In this document: positions 28,611 through 37,213 of the stretch, in pieces | Layout of the letters: every line of letters starts with the position of its first letter | Numbering within the stretch: the stretch's first letter is position 1 | NCBI RefSeq assembly: GCF_014333425.1 | Contig: NZ_JACRYT010000002.1 | Span: 1 to 64,000 of the forward strand | Direction of reading: 5' to 3' | Length of the DNA: 64,000 nucleotides | DNA from: Zhenpiania hominis | GTDB taxonomy: Bacteria; Bacillota; Clostridia; Peptostreptococcales; Anaerovoracaceae | Position numbers and translations under genes: made by a program | Notes under the pieces: model-generated | Seen by the model: only the letters and a program-made list of their open reading frames with translations | Databases searched by the model: none | What the model was told of the DNA's origin: nothing

Positions 28611-28991
28611 TTATTTCAGTTCTACTTTTGCGCCAACTTCTTCCAGCTGCTTCTTGATTGCTTCCGCTTCTTCCTTTTCCACGCCTTCTTTTACGTTGGA
28701 AGGAGCTCCGTCTACCAGTTCCTTCGCTTCTTTCAGTCCCAGGCCGGTGATTTCTCTTACCGCCTTGATAACCTTGATCTTTTCGCCGCCTACTTCAGCC
28801 AGAACTACGTTGAATTCGCTCTGTTCGTCCGCTCCGCCAGCCGCGCCTGCGTCTGCTCCTGCCGCAACAACTACGCCTGCTGCCGCGGATACGCCGAATT
28901 CTTCTTCACAAGCTTTAACCAGTTCGTTTAATTCCAGTACGGATAATTCTTTTATCGCTTCAATAAATTCCGCTGTTGTTAATTTTGCCAT
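28611..28991 (-). CDS. rplL: 50S ribosomal protein L7/L12 (126 aa)
   Basis: The stalk protein that recruits translational GTPases. It has the N-terminal dimerisation helices, an Ala/Gly hinge ([21 protein letters not shown]) and the C-terminal domain with [27 protein letters not shown]. It follows rplJ and ends the operon at the 28554-28584 terminator. Confidence 0.98.
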   Translation of the reverse strand: MAKLTTAEFIEAIKELSVLELNELVKACEEEFGVSAAAGVVVAAGADAGAAGGADEQSEFNVVLAEVGGEKIKVIKAVREITGLGLKEAKELVDGAPSNVKEGVEKEEAEAIKKQLEEVGAKVELK

Positions 28992-29054
28992 TCTAATTTA
29001 CCTCCATAAAATTCTTTCTTTTTATAAAACGTTCGTTTTTTATTCAAACAATTT

Positions 29055-29585
29055 TTATGCTTCTGCCGGCTCAGCCGCGGCTTCCGCGCCGTCAGCTCCG
29101 CCTTTTTCCGCAATCTGATTAAGAACACGCGCGAAGTTTGTAATCGGGGACTGAATGCTGCCCATGAATTTCGCGATAAGTGTGTCTCTGGACGGAATTT
29201 TGGCAATCTGTTTAATGCCTTCCGCGTCGTAGAATTCGCCTTCAACGACACCTGCCTTAAATTCCATCTTTTTGTATTCTTCCATCACTTCGTTGAGAAC
29301 TCTGGCCGGCGCTGTCGCGTCTTCATAGCTGATCGCGAACGCGCTCGGACCTTCCAGGACTTCACCCAGAGATTCGTAAGCAGTGCCTTCGATCGCTCTC
29401 TTTACCAGCGTGTTCTTGTAAACGGTGTAGTCTACATCCGCTTCGCGAAGCTTTTTTCTCATAGCGTCCGCCTGCGCAACTGTAATTCCCATGTAATCGA
29501 TTACTACAGCAGACTCCGCTTTGTCCAGCTTTTCTTTAATCTCGTCAATGATTACCTGTTTTTCCTGCCATGCTGCTTTTGACAT
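29055..29585 (-). CDS. rplJ: 50S ribosomal protein L10 (176 aa)
   Basis: The stalk base protein that binds 23S rRNA and L7/L12 dimers. The start is at ATG 29585 (SKAAWQEKQVIIDEIKEKL) behind AAAGGAGAG, matching normal length; the upstream open frame runs through the leader RNA. The C-terminal Ala/Glu helix binds L12. Expression is controlled by the L10 leader upstream. Confidence 0.97.
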   Translation of the reverse strand: MSKAAWQEKQVIIDEIKEKLDKAESAVVIDYMGITVAQADAMRKKLREADVDYTVYKNTLVKRAIEGTAYESLGEVLEGPSAFAISYEDATAPARVLNEVMEEYKKMEFKAGVVEGEFYDAEGIKQIAKIPSRDTLIAKFMGSIQSPITNFARVLNQIAEKGGADGAEAAAEPAEA

Positions 29586-29630
29586 ACAATCTCTCCTTTC
29601 TTGAGATATTTTGGTTTGTGGTACGATGTA

Positions 29631-29742
29631 AATGAAAAGGCCTTGTTTTGAGACAAAACAAGGCCAATATACACTCATTTATATTGTACCTCGGCGGGAT
29701 GATTAAGCCTGCGTCTATATGCGGCCCCCGCTGTCTACGGTT
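29631..29742 (-). promoter_or_regulatory. Ribosomal protein L10 leader with attenuator
   Basis: On the minus strand the 5' region of rplJ contains the conserved GACAGCGGGGG, GCTTAATC and CCGCCGAGG blocks of the L10 leader. A strong terminator stem GGCCTTGTTTT/AAAACAAGGCC with TTTTCATT follows (29631-29665). L10-L12 binding to the leader is known to adjust rplJL expression by attenuation in Firmicutes. Confidence 0.85.
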
Positions 29743-29765
29743 CGTATTCGTTATTAATTTTCTGT

Positions 29766-30461
29766 TTAGCCAAGCTTCTGCGCGTTGACTTTTACTCCAG
29801 GCCCCATCGTGGAAGCTACTGTTACATTCTTCAGGTACTGTCCCTTCGCGGCTGCCGGTTTCGCTTTGATTATAGCGTCTAACAGCGCATTGAAGTTATC
29901 TGCCAGCTTTTCCTTTCCGAAAGAAGCTTTTCCGATTGGAGTGTGAATAATATTGCTCTTGTCGAGACGATATTCAACCTTACCTGCCTTTACTTCCTGG
30001 ATTGCTTTTTCCACATCCATCGTAACAGTACCAGACTTCGGATTCGGCATCAGGCCTTTCGGTCCCAGCACTTTACCAAGACGTCCTACAACACCCATCA
30101 TATCCGGAGTCGCGATTACAACGTCAAAATCAAACCAGCCTTCCGACTGAATCTTCTGAGCCATTTCCTCCGCGCCTACATAGTCAGCGCCTGCCGCTTC
30201 CGCTTCGGTTGCTTTCGGGCCTTTAGCAAATACCAGTACTTTCTTTGTCTTTCCTGTTCCATGCGGAAGTACGATTGCGCCTCTAACCTGCTGGTCAGCA
30301 TGTCTTCCGTCTACACCAAGACGAATGTGAGCTTCAATTGTTTCATCGAATTTCGCTTTCGCGTTCTTGGTTACGATGTCCATTGCTTCCGGAACATCAT
30401 ACTGTGTCTGTCTGTCGTAATTCTTTAATGATTCTTTGTAATTCTTGCCTCTCTTTGGCAT
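29766..30461 (-). CDS. rplA: 50S ribosomal protein L1 (231 aa)
   Basis: Full-length L1 with the conserved [43 protein letters not shown] and [12 protein letters not shown] segments. It forms the L1 stalk of the 50S subunit and can autoregulate its operon. It follows rplK by 44 bases. Confidence 0.98.
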   Translation of the reverse strand: MPKRGKNYKESLKNYDRQTQYDVPEAMDIVTKNAKAKFDETIEAHIRLGVDGRHADQQVRGAIVLPHGTGKTKKVLVFAKGPKATEAEAAGADYVGAEEMAQKIQSEGWFDFDVVIATPDMMGVVGRLGKVLGPKGLMPNPKSGTVTMDVEKAIQEVKAGKVEYRLDKSNIIHTPIGKASFGKEKLADNFNALLDAIIKAKPAAAKGQYLKNVTVASTMGPGVKVNAQKLG

Positions 30462-30505
30462 TTTAAACCTCCTTGTGGTACCAGCGGCTTTTGCCTCCCA
30501 CCTTC

Positions 30506-30931
30506 TTAGTCTTCTACAACGATTCCCATGCTTCTTGCAGTTCCCTTGATCATCGAAGTTGCTGATTCAAGGTTTGCTGCGTTCAGATCCGGCATCTTCG
30601 TTTTTGCGATTTCCTCAACCTGTGCTGTTGTCAGCGTAGCCACCTTGTTTTTGTTAGGCTCGCCGGAAGCAGTGTCAAGTCCTGCGGCTTTCTTTAAGAG
30701 TACTGCGGCAGGCGGTGTTTTGCAGATAAAGGAAAAGGATCTGTCGGCGTAAACTGTAATTACTACCGGAATGATCATTCCCTGCTGATCCTGCGTCTTC
30801 GCGTTGAACTGCTTACAGAAATCCATAATGTTCACGCCGTGCTGACCGAGAGCCGGTCCTACTGGAGGCGCCGGATTTGCGTTGCCGGCCGGAATCTGAA
30901 GTTTGATATAACCTTCGATTTTCTTAGCCAT
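30506..30931 (-). CDS. rplK: 50S ribosomal protein L11 (141 aa)
   Basis: Standard L11 with N-terminal [24 protein letters not shown], where thiopeptide and RelA interactions take place, and the C-terminal rRNA-binding [26 protein letters not shown]. It follows nusG by 17 bases. Confidence 0.98.
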   Translation of the reverse strand: MAKKIEGYIKLQIPAGNANPAPPVGPALGQHGVNIMDFCKQFNAKTQDQQGMIIPVVITVYADRSFSFICKTPPAAVLLKKAAGLDTASGEPNKNKVATLTTAQVEEIAKTKMPDLNAANLESATSMIKGTARSMGIVVED

Positions 30932-30948
30932 GTGTATTCTCCTTTCTT

Positions 30949-31698
30949 TTAGATTTTATCTACCTGTGCGAAGTCAAGCTCCACAGGCGTATCCCGCCCG
31001 AACATGGAAATTCTGGCTTTCAGTGTCTGTTTTTCCATATTGACCTCTTCTACTACTCCCATAAAGCTTTCGAATGGTCCGTTGATAACCTTTACACTGT
31101 CGCCGACTTTCACGTCCAGGTCGATATATATTTTTTCGATACCCATTCTTCTCACCTCTTCTGTAGAAAGAGGGATCGGGTCGGAGCCATGACCTACGAA
31201 ACCGGTAACCCCCTGGGTATTTCTCACCAGGTACCAGGATTCGTTGGTAACAATCATTTTAATGATTACATATCCGGGGAACATCTTGCGCGTCTTAATC
31301 TTGCGCTGTCCATTTTTGATTTCTACCCGGTCTTCCGTAGGTACAACAACTTCAAGGATCAAGTCCTGCATGCCCCGGTTTTCAACAATTTTTTCAATAT
31401 TTACTTTTACCTTGTTCTCATGTCCGGAGTAGGTATGCACCACATACCACTTTGCCACACCGTCGCCCCGTAGGCCTTCCAGGCCCTCCAGATCCAGCTT
31501 TTTAGGCGGAGCCTCCTCCTGCACTTCTTCCTGCGCGGACTCCGCATCGGAACCTTCTTCGGAAGGTTCTGTTTCCGGCTCCAGAGCTGTCCCTTCCAGC
31601 TCCTCGGATTCCTTACCTTCTGAATCAAAACGGATTTCCGGCATGTTTTCTTCGGCCGCAGCCGTTTCCATGATCGTATCCTTTTCGTTCTCTCCCAT
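30949..31698 (-). CDS. nusG: Transcription antitermination factor NusG with acidic N-terminal extension (249 aa)
   Basis: The NGN domain starts near residue 83 ([12 protein letters not shown]) and the KOW domain is near the C-terminus ([25 protein letters not shown]). Both are canonical. An N-terminal extension of about 80 residues, roughly a third Asp/Glu and probably disordered, is unusual; NusG is normally ~175-180 aa. The start at 31698 has an AGAAGGT ribosome-binding site, and no good internal start was found. It acts at the transcribing RNA polymerase whose beta and beta' tails are also acidic. Confidence 0.95.
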   Translation of the reverse strand: MGENEKDTIMETAAAEENMPEIRFDSEGKESEELEGTALEPETEPSEEGSDAESAQEEVQEEAPPKKLDLEGLEGLRGDGVAKWYVVHTYSGHENKVKVNIEKIVENRGMQDLILEVVVPTEDRVEIKNGQRKIKTRKMFPGYVIIKMIVTNESWYLVRNTQGVTGFVGHGSDPIPLSTEEVRRMGIEKIYIDLDVKVGDSVKVINGPFESFMGVVEEVNMEKQTLKARISMFGRDTPVELDFAQVDKI

Positions 31699-31719
31699 TG
31701 TACCTTCTGTCCTTTTTTA

Positions 31720-31986
31720 TTACATAGTAATACCCAAAAGGCCCCTCAGGATTGCCAGGAATCCACTGTCAATTCCCCAAAAGGCAAGGGCAAATACCGC
31801 ACACGTCACCAGCACGACCACCGTATAGGAGCCCAGCTCCTTTCTTGTCGGCCATACTACTTTCTTCATTTCCACCTTGACACCCTTGAAATAATCTTTC
31901 AGGCTGCCTCTTTTTTTCTTAGGAGGGACTGCGGGAGTTCTTCTTTTATTCGCAACTTCCTTTTTGTCCTTCTTTTCCTTTGCCAT
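31720..31986 (-). CDS. secE: Preprotein translocase subunit SecE (88 aa)
   Basis: A basic N-terminus precedes the conserved amphipathic region (LKDYFKGVKVEMKKVVWPTRKELGSYTVVVL) and a single membrane helix at about 55-80. It stabilises SecY in the translocon. Standard position between rpmG and nusG. Confidence 0.96.
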   Translation of the reverse strand: MAKEKKDKKEVANKRRTPAVPPKKKRGSLKDYFKGVKVEMKKVVWPTRKELGSYTVVVLVTCAVFALAFWGIDSGFLAILRGLLGITM

Positions 31987-31998
31987 GACGCCGCTCCT

Positions 31999-32148
31999 TT
32001 ATTTGGTTTCCTTATGAACCGTATGTTTCTTGCAGAATTTACAGTATTTCTTCAGTTCAATCCGATCCGGATCATTTTTCTTGTTCTTGATTGTATTGTA
32101 GTTTCTCTGCTTGCATTCCGTACAAGCCAATGTTACTTTCACTCTCAT
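31999..32148 (-). CDS. rpmG: 50S ribosomal protein L33 (49 aa)
   Basis: A 49-residue zinc-type L33 with two CxxC pairs (ACTECKQR and YCKFCKKH). It starts at ATG 32148 and is first in the rpmG-secE-nusG-rplK-rplA operon. The cysteines mark it as the zinc-containing (C+) form. Confidence 0.96.
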   Translation of the reverse strand: MRVKVTLACTECKQRNYNTIKNKKNDPDRIELKKYCKFCKKHTVHKETK

Positions 32149-32229
32149 TTTTGATTGTCCTCCGTTAACTCAAAATTCAGAGCCGAGAAAAGCTCTGCCT
32201 GATAATTTTCATCATAAAGTCGCTTGATA

Positions 32230-32258
32230 ATTGTATATTACCATGCCTGCAATGTCAA
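32230..32258 (-). promoter_or_regulatory. Promoter of rpmG-secE-nusG-rplKA
   Basis: TTGACA (32253-32258) and TACAAT (32230-32235) are 17 bases apart, about 80 bases ahead of rpmG. Confidence 0.75.
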
Positions 32259-32275
32259 GGATTTTTTCCAATTTA

Positions 32276-32299
32276 AAACTGCGGGGATTTCCGCAGTTC
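32276..32299 (-). terminator. Terminator after the DUF3169 gene
   Basis: AACTGCGG/CCGCAGTT stem followed by TTTAAATT on the minus strand. Confidence 0.6.
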
Positions 32300-32345
32300 C
32301 GTACTTATTATATGCTTTTCTCCGCTTCACGTCAAGAGGGGATTT

Positions 32346-33116
32346 TCAGTCCTTCTCCCAGGCCGCGTTTCTCAGACGCTTTCGTTCATAATAGAATATG
32401 CAGGTCAGCATCCCCCGGAAGAGGGCCGCCACCATCATGGGACCGGGTGACAGATCGCCGCATACAGTCAGCATTCCAAAAAAAACGAACAGAAACACGC
32501 AGGCCGCTTTTACTTTCCGATAGGTCCGATACACCGCTTTATAGACGATCATCTGCTCCCCTTCATCGCTGGATTGCATCCATTCGCCCAGGCTGAATCC
32601 CAACCAGCCGCTTCCGTATACATTACCCTTCTGTTTTGGAAAATAAAGCCGCATCCCCTTTTTCAATCTCCGCATCTGGATTTCAAGAATAATAATAAAA
32701 AACAGGCAGGCGCTGAGCAAAGGCAGAATCACTGAAAGGTAGCCCATTTCAAACCTGGTAGAAAAATACAAAGTAAGAAAACAAAGCAGTATGCTGAGAA
32801 ACGTCGTAAGTTCATAAAGGTATAAAACGGTTTCTCTCCGTTCTTCCACTGCATCAAAAAATTCCGCGGCTGCGGATTTCTGACGGGCAGCAGCCTTTAT
32901 TTTTCGCAGAAATCCATGCATCCAAATTCCAAAAAACAGAAGATACAGGGTCCATATCCCTACGCACAGCAGGAAAAGCACCCGCAGGCTCCCCAAAGCT
33001 CCCTCTGCTCCGGCAGCATTCCAGACAGCACAAAAGTACATTCCCATCAAGATTGCGAAAAAAAGAACCAGAGGCAGAATCCTTAATACTTTTTCAAAAA
33101 TGCTTTGTTTCTTCAT
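32346..33116 (-). CDS. DUF3169-type membrane protein (256 aa)
   Basis: Six predicted membrane helices in pairs: about residues 11-35, 43-66, 102-120, 124-146 and two near 200-235. Soluble loops are rich in Lys/Arg. This matches DUF3169 proteins, which are usually encoded with a small XRE regulator as here; the two genes overlap by 23 bases. Function is unknown; roles in envelope stress or bacteriocin response have been considered for similar gene pairs. Confidence 0.75.
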   Translation of the reverse strand: MKKQSIFEKVLRILPLVLFFAILMGMYFCAVWNAAGAEGALGSLRVLFLLCVGIWTLYLLFFGIWMHGFLRKIKAAARQKSAAAEFFDAVEERRETVLYLYELTTFLSILLCFLTLYFSTRFEMGYLSVILPLLSACLFFIIILEIQMRRLKKGMRLYFPKQKGNVYGSGWLGFSLGEWMQSSDEGEQMIVYKAVYRTYRKVKAACVFLFVFFGMLTVCGDLSPGPMMVAALFRGMLTCIFYYERKRLRNAAWEKD

Positions 33117-33321
33117 CTTCTTTTCCTCCTAAATAAAATACATCTTCCACACACACATTTAAAACTCCGGCGATTTTCAGCGCCAGGGTTACGGACGGGG
33201 AGTAGTCGCCCCGTTCGATGAGACTGATGGTCTGACGGGAAACGCCAGCCCGTTTTCCAAACTCCTGCTGATTCAGACCCAGCTCTGCCCGATAGGCTTT
33301 CAGTCTGTTTTTCAGCACCAT
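33094..33321 (-). CDS. XRE-family transcriptional regulator (75 aa)
   Basis: A minimal helix-turn-helix protein: LKAYRAELGLNQQEFGKRAGVSRQTISLIERGDYSPSVTLALKIAGVLNVCVEDVF, ending in a charged tail. It starts at ATG 33321 behind AGGAGGGG. TGACA/TTGTCA repeats upstream (33338-33385) suggest autoregulation. Such short repressors usually control the membrane-protein gene that follows. Confidence 0.88.
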   Translation of the reverse strand: MVLKNRLKAYRAELGLNQQEFGKRAGVSRQTISLIERGDYSPSVTLALKIAGVLNVCVEDVFYLGGKEDEETKHF

Positions 33322-33337
33322 GCGTCCCCCTCCTTTT

Positions 33338-33385
33338 GACAAATATGATTTGCATTTTGACAAGTATTATTGTCATTTTTAATGA
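33338..33385 (-). promoter_or_regulatory. TTGTCA repeat region upstream of the XRE gene
   Basis: On the minus strand two TTGTCAAAA copies and an inverted TGACA-N8-TGTCA lie within 50 bases, directly before the ribosome-binding site. They are candidate operators for the XRE protein and overlap any promoter here. Confidence 0.4.
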
Positions 33386-33471
33386 TAACAGGAACCGTCG
33401 CTTCTGTCAATCAAAACCTGACGCAAGGGGCAGGCCTGCCGCCCTGTTCCCGCCGGGCGCGCAGCAGCCGT

Positions 33472-33507
33472 AAAAAAAGAGCGGCCGCTCCTTCGCAGTC
33501 GCTCTTT
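33472..33507 (-). terminator. Terminator of the ech operon
   Basis: AAAGAGCG/CGCTCTTT stem followed by seven or more T on the minus strand, just after echF. Confidence 0.8.
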
Positions 33508-33522
33508 GGGTTATGTTCTGTC

Positions 33523-34380
33523 TTAAATCAGCTCCAGGCATTCTTTCGGGCACTTGTTCACGCAGGCTCCGCAGGAAATGCAGGCATCTTTGTCCACTTC
33601 CCAGCTTTTTGCCTTGCGGTCCACTTTCAGCGCATCTGCCGGACATTCTTTTTCACACAGTCCGCAGTAGATACAATCGCTGACTTTGCAGCGCAGACCC
33701 TCTTCGCCTTCCGGACAGCTGTATTCCGGTTCCGCTGCTTCCGCAGCCTTTTCTCCCGCATCTTTCTTATCCGCAGGAGCTTCCTCCGCAGCGGCTTCAC
33801 CGCCCAGAGACAGGCACTTCTTCGGACACTTTTCAATGCAGGCGCCGCATTCTACGCAGGCGTCTTTGTCAACCTTCCAGACTTTTTCCTTCCGGTCAAC
33901 TGTCAGCGCGTCGCACGGACAGTTCTTCGCGCACAGTCCGCAGTAAATGCAGTCTTCCAGCTTGCAGGTCAGGCCTCCGTCGCCGGCAGCGCTGTCTCCG
34001 CCCGCAGCTCCATCTTTCTTCGGAGCCGCTTTCTTTTCCTTTTTCGGAATTTCAAAGGTATCGACTACCTTTTCCGGACCCGGCTCGGTATACTGATTTT
34101 CCATTGTCAGGCAGCTCTTCGGGCAGACCTCCACACAACAGTTACACTGAATACACTGCATTCTCTGAATTGACCAAGTACTCTTGTTTCTGTCTACCGT
34201 AATCGCGTTTGCCGGACATTTTTTCGCGCAGATCCCGCAGGCAATACAGTCCGCTTCGGAAATGCTGATTTGACCTCTTGTCCGTTCCTCCCACTGTCTC
34301 GGTACTACTGGGTACATGAGAGTCGCAGGCTTTTTGAACAAACTTTTCATTACGACTTTTCCAATTTTAAAAGTTGCCAT
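33523..34380 (-). CDS. echF: EchF-like polyferredoxin with six [4Fe-4S] sites (285 aa)
   Basis: An N-terminal membrane-associating part is followed by three tandem two-cluster ferredoxin modules: about 45-90, 139-189 and 231-281. Each has two CxxCxxCxxxC motifs (for example CIACGICAKKC and CISCGACVNKC). Linkers rich in Ala, Lys, Glu and Pro separate them. Normal EchF and NuoI-type subunits have one module, so this subunit is tripled; modules 2 and 3 are nearly identical, a recent duplication. It carries electrons from ferredoxin to EchC/EchE. It is the last gene of the operon and starts at ATG 34380. Confidence 0.9.
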   Translation of the reverse strand: MATFKIGKVVMKSLFKKPATLMYPVVPRQWEERTRGQISISEADCIACGICAKKCPANAITVDRNKSTWSIQRMQCIQCNCCVEVCPKSCLTMENQYTEPGPEKVVDTFEIPKKEKKAAPKKDGAAGGDSAAGDGGLTCKLEDCIYCGLCAKNCPCDALTVDRKEKVWKVDKDACVECGACIEKCPKKCLSLGGEAAAEEAPADKKDAGEKAAEAAEPEYSCPEGEEGLRCKVSDCIYCGLCEKECPADALKVDRKAKSWEVDKDACISCGACVNKCPKECLELI

Positions 34381-34389
34381 CGCTCTCAC

Positions 34390-35469
34390 CTACCTTTCTG
34401 TACAACTGATGCATGGGTCGATAGTCAGTACCATCATTGGTACGTCCGCCAGTTCGCAGCCCTGTAGCATCTTAACAAGAGATGGAATATTCATGTTGGT
34501 TGGCGTTCTCACACGGATTCTTTCCAAAAATTTGGAATCCGCGCCCTTCGCATAATAAAACCCTTCGCCTCGTGGCTGTTCCAGTCTTACAGCGAATTCT
34601 CCCTTTACATTTCCCTTTACCGGCACATCAATCGGTCCATCAGGAATTTGAGATACCGCTTTCTCGATCAGTTTGATCGACTGGAACACTTCTCCGATTC
34701 TTACCAGACATCTCGCGTAACAATCTCCCGCCTGCTCTACAACCGGTTCAAAGTCCAGTTTATCATAGACCCCCGGCCCGTTCAGGCGTATATCCTGAAC
34801 CAGACCAGATCCTCTTGCTACCGGACCGGTCGCGCTCAGATCAATAGCGTCTTCTTTTGAAAGCACGCCTACGCCGCACAATCTGTTTTTAACAGACTTG
34901 TCATTGATAAATACATTCGTCAAGTCGCGAATATCGTTTTCAATTCCGTTAAGTGTATCTACCATTTCTTTGAGAGTTTCATTATCGATATCCTTCCTCA
35001 GTCCGCCGACTTTGCAAACTGAGAAAATAACTCTGCCGCCTGTTGTTTTTTCAAACAGGTCGAGAATCGTTTCTCTGACTCTCCAGCAGTGCATGAACAG
35101 GCTTTCAAAGCCAAAGGCGTCAGCCAGAAGCCCCAGCCACAAGAGGTGGCTATGCAATCTGGATAACTCATGCCAGATCGTTCTCAGATATTGAGCCCTC
35201 TCCGGAATCTCAACGCCCATAGCGCCTTCCACTGCCGCAGAATATCCCCAGCCATGTCCAAAGCTGCAGATTCCGCAGATTCTCTCTATAACGTATACCA
35301 TTTCGGTATATTCCTTTTTTTCCACCAGCTTTTCCAGCCCTCTATGAATAAATCCAATAGACGGAATCGCTTCTACTACCACTTCATCTTCAAGTACCAA
35401 ATCAAGATGAATCGGCTCCGGAAGCACCGGATGCTGCGGTCCGAAAGGAATAATAGTTCTTTTAGCCAT
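34390..35469 (-). CDS. echE: Ech hydrogenase large (NiFe) subunit EchE (359 aa)
   Basis: It has both nickel-ligand motifs of a working [NiFe] hydrogenase: RICGICSFGH at 63-72 and DPCISCTER at the end (351-359). This sets it apart from NuoD of complex I, which lacks the cysteines. It ends three residues after the last cysteine, so there is no C-terminal peptide for a maturation protease. It reduces protons with electrons from reduced ferredoxin (or the reverse), coupled to ion transport. Confidence 0.95.
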   Translation of the reverse strand: MAKRTIIPFGPQHPVLPEPIHLDLVLEDEVVVEAIPSIGFIHRGLEKLVEKKEYTEMVYVIERICGICSFGHGWGYSAAVEGAMGVEIPERAQYLRTIWHELSRLHSHLLWLGLLADAFGFESLFMHCWRVRETILDLFEKTTGGRVIFSVCKVGGLRKDIDNETLKEMVDTLNGIENDIRDLTNVFINDKSVKNRLCGVGVLSKEDAIDLSATGPVARGSGLVQDIRLNGPGVYDKLDFEPVVEQAGDCYARCLVRIGEVFQSIKLIEKAVSQIPDGPIDVPVKGNVKGEFAVRLEQPRGEGFYYAKGADSKFLERIRVRTPTNMNIPSLVKMLQGCELADVPMMVLTIDPCISCTER

Positions 35470-35490
35470 ATTAACCTCTACCTTCCTTTC

Positions 35491-35844
35491 CTAGTTCTTT
35501 GGATTCCATGGAGTAGGCTGGGAAAGTTTGAAGAAATGCCCGCCATAATCCAGTTCGCTGTTTACGATCTTGATTCCAAAGAGGTCGTGCATTTCATTTT
35601 CATAGATAAACGCACCCCAGTATTCTCCCGTAATGCTCTGTACTTCCTCTTCCTCAGGAATTGTCAGCTTCAAATGGCTTAACTCATGATCCTTATCAAA
35701 CGAATACAGGATCTCAAAGCCTTCGGAAACTTTTGTCGCGCAGATCTGTACCAGCCGATAACCTTCGGCCTTCCGATCTCTCGCCTTGCTCAGAATGTCA
35801 GAAGCTGTAACGGGTTCAATAACCTGTTCCTTATAAGATCTCAT
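35491..35844 (-). CDS. echD: Ech hydrogenase subunit EchD (117 aa)
   Basis: A NuoC-like small subunit: KARDRKAEGYRLVQICATKVSEGFEILYSFDKDHELSHLKL and the family's YWGAFIYENEMHDLFGIKI (the NuoC-type E..LFGI box), ending in WNPKN. It holds the large subunit against the membrane arm. Adjacent to echC (stop and start abut). Confidence 0.9.
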   Translation of the reverse strand: MRSYKEQVIEPVTASDILSKARDRKAEGYRLVQICATKVSEGFEILYSFDKDHELSHLKLTIPEEEEVQSITGEYWGAFIYENEMHDLFGIKIVNSELDYGGHFFKLSQPTPWNPKN

Positions 35845-36333
35845 TTAAGCTTCCTCCTTTCCGGCATTATCTTCCGCCGATGTCGCGGCAGGCATGCCGC
35901 TGTCCATCGCCTTTCTCTTTTCTTCCAGAACGCCCAGGCCCTTTACAACGCCGTCAATAATGGCCTCCGGTCTTGCCGCGCAGCCCGGTACATACACGTC
36001 AACGGGAATGACCGTATCTACGCCGCCCATAATATTATAACACTCTCTGAAAACGCCACCGTTGTTTGCGCAGATTCCAACTGCGACTACAACCTTTGGT
36101 TCCACCATCTGATCATAAATCTGTTTTACAACCGCCTTATTCTGCTCATTTACCGATCCTGTTACCAGGAACACATCCGCATGTTTCGGGTTGCCTGTAT
36201 TGATGATCCCAAACCGCTCAACATCGTACATAGGTGTAAGGCATGCCAGCACTTCTATGTCACAGCCGTTACAGCTCGAACCGTCATAGTGGATGACCCA
36301 TGGTGATTTTGCTACATATGACATTCGCCGCAC
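35845..36333 (-). CDS. echC: Ech hydrogenase small subunit EchC (162 aa)
   Basis: A NuoB-like [4Fe-4S] subunit. Cluster cysteines appear as SSCNGCDIEV, VGICAN and VPGCAARPEAII. It passes electrons from EchF to the NiFe site of EchE. The C-terminal tail is charged and not conserved. Order and size match the Methanosarcina/Thermoanaerobacter ech operons. Confidence 0.93.
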   Translation of the reverse strand: MRRMSYVAKSPWVIHYDGSSCNGCDIEVLACLTPMYDVERFGIINTGNPKHADVFLVTGSVNEQNKAVVKQIYDQMVEPKVVVAVGICANNGGVFRECYNIMGGVDTVIPVDVYVPGCAARPEAIIDGVVKGLGVLEEKRKAMDSGMPAATSAEDNAGKEEA

Positions 36334-36337
36334 CTCC

Positions 36338-37213
36338 TTATATCAGATATACAATGAACAGGTTAATTACGCCTAAAACCGCCGCGACAATCCAAGCGGA
36401 ATTAATTGCTACCTGCCACTTCATTCTCGCAAAGCTGTTATCGATCAGAACTTCCAGGAAGTACGCCAGCAAGCATACAACCACACCGATTACTGTCCCC
36501 CAGATCGTTCCGTTGGCAAAGAACAGGAATACAAATCCCAGCAGGAAAATATTCTCGTACCAGTGCGCAACCTCAATGAGAGCCAGGGTCTTTCCGGAGA
36601 ATTCCGTCGTAAGACCTCTTACCAGTTCCTGGTGCGCATGATGAGACATGGACAGGTCAAACGGTGATTTTCTGAACTTGATCGTCAGGATGAATACGAA
36701 TCCCAGGAACACGCCGATCAGCGGAAGTACATCCATTGCGGAATCCGTAACAATATCATATACATTAAAGCTTCTGTCTACCAGGTAAAAACCGATTGCG
36801 GTCAGCAATACCATTGGCTCATATGCCATCATTTGCAGTAGTTCTCTTTCAGCTCCGACCTGAGAGTATGGAGAGTTGGATGAGAAAGCTCCCACAATCA
36901 GGAATACGCTTGCCAGAGTCAGCGTAAAGATAACCAGCAGCAGATCTCCGCCAGCGAAGAAAATTCCGCCCGTTACCAGAACAAAGATAAAGAAGCAGGC
37001 CACATAAAAGTCCTGTACCTTATTGACTGTAACGGATTGCTTCGATCTCAGCTTAAACACATCATAAAAAGGCTGCAGAAGCGGCGGACCGACTCTTCTC
37101 TGCATCCTCGCGGAAACAATACGATCCAGTCCCGCCAGAATTCCTCCCACGAGAGGCGCCAGTACCAGGTATGCAACTACACATATAATTGTCTGTATCA
37201 TTTTACATAGCAC
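36338..37213 (-). CDS. echB: Ech hydrogenase membrane subunit EchB (291 aa)
   Basis: A NuoH-like membrane protein with about eight helices. Family motifs include LDRIVSARMQRRVGPPLLQPFYDVFKL and SPFDLSMSHHAHQELVRGLTTEFSG. It contacts the soluble arm and couples electron transfer to ion pumping. It overlaps echA by 11 bases. Confidence 0.93.
   Translation of the reverse strand: MLCKMIQTIICVVAYLVLAPLVGGILAGLDRIVSARMQRRVGPPLLQPFYDVFKLRSKQSVTVNKVQDFYVACFFIFVLVTGGIFFAGGDLLLVIFTLTLASVFLIVGAFSSNSPYSQVGAERELLQMMAYEPMVLLTAIGFYLVDRSFNVYDIVTDSAMDVLPLIGVFLGFVFILTIKFRKSPFDLSMSHHAHQELVRGLTTEFSGKTLALIEVAHWYENIFLLGFVFLFFANGTIWGTVIGVVVCLLAYFLEVLIDNSFARMKWQVAINSAWIVAAVLGVINLFIVYLI

Noticed and set aside
33113..33376. 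87-codon frame overlapping the XRE gene
   Set aside because: It is an alternate frame of the XRE regulator, Ser/Arg/His-rich, with no ribosome-binding site.
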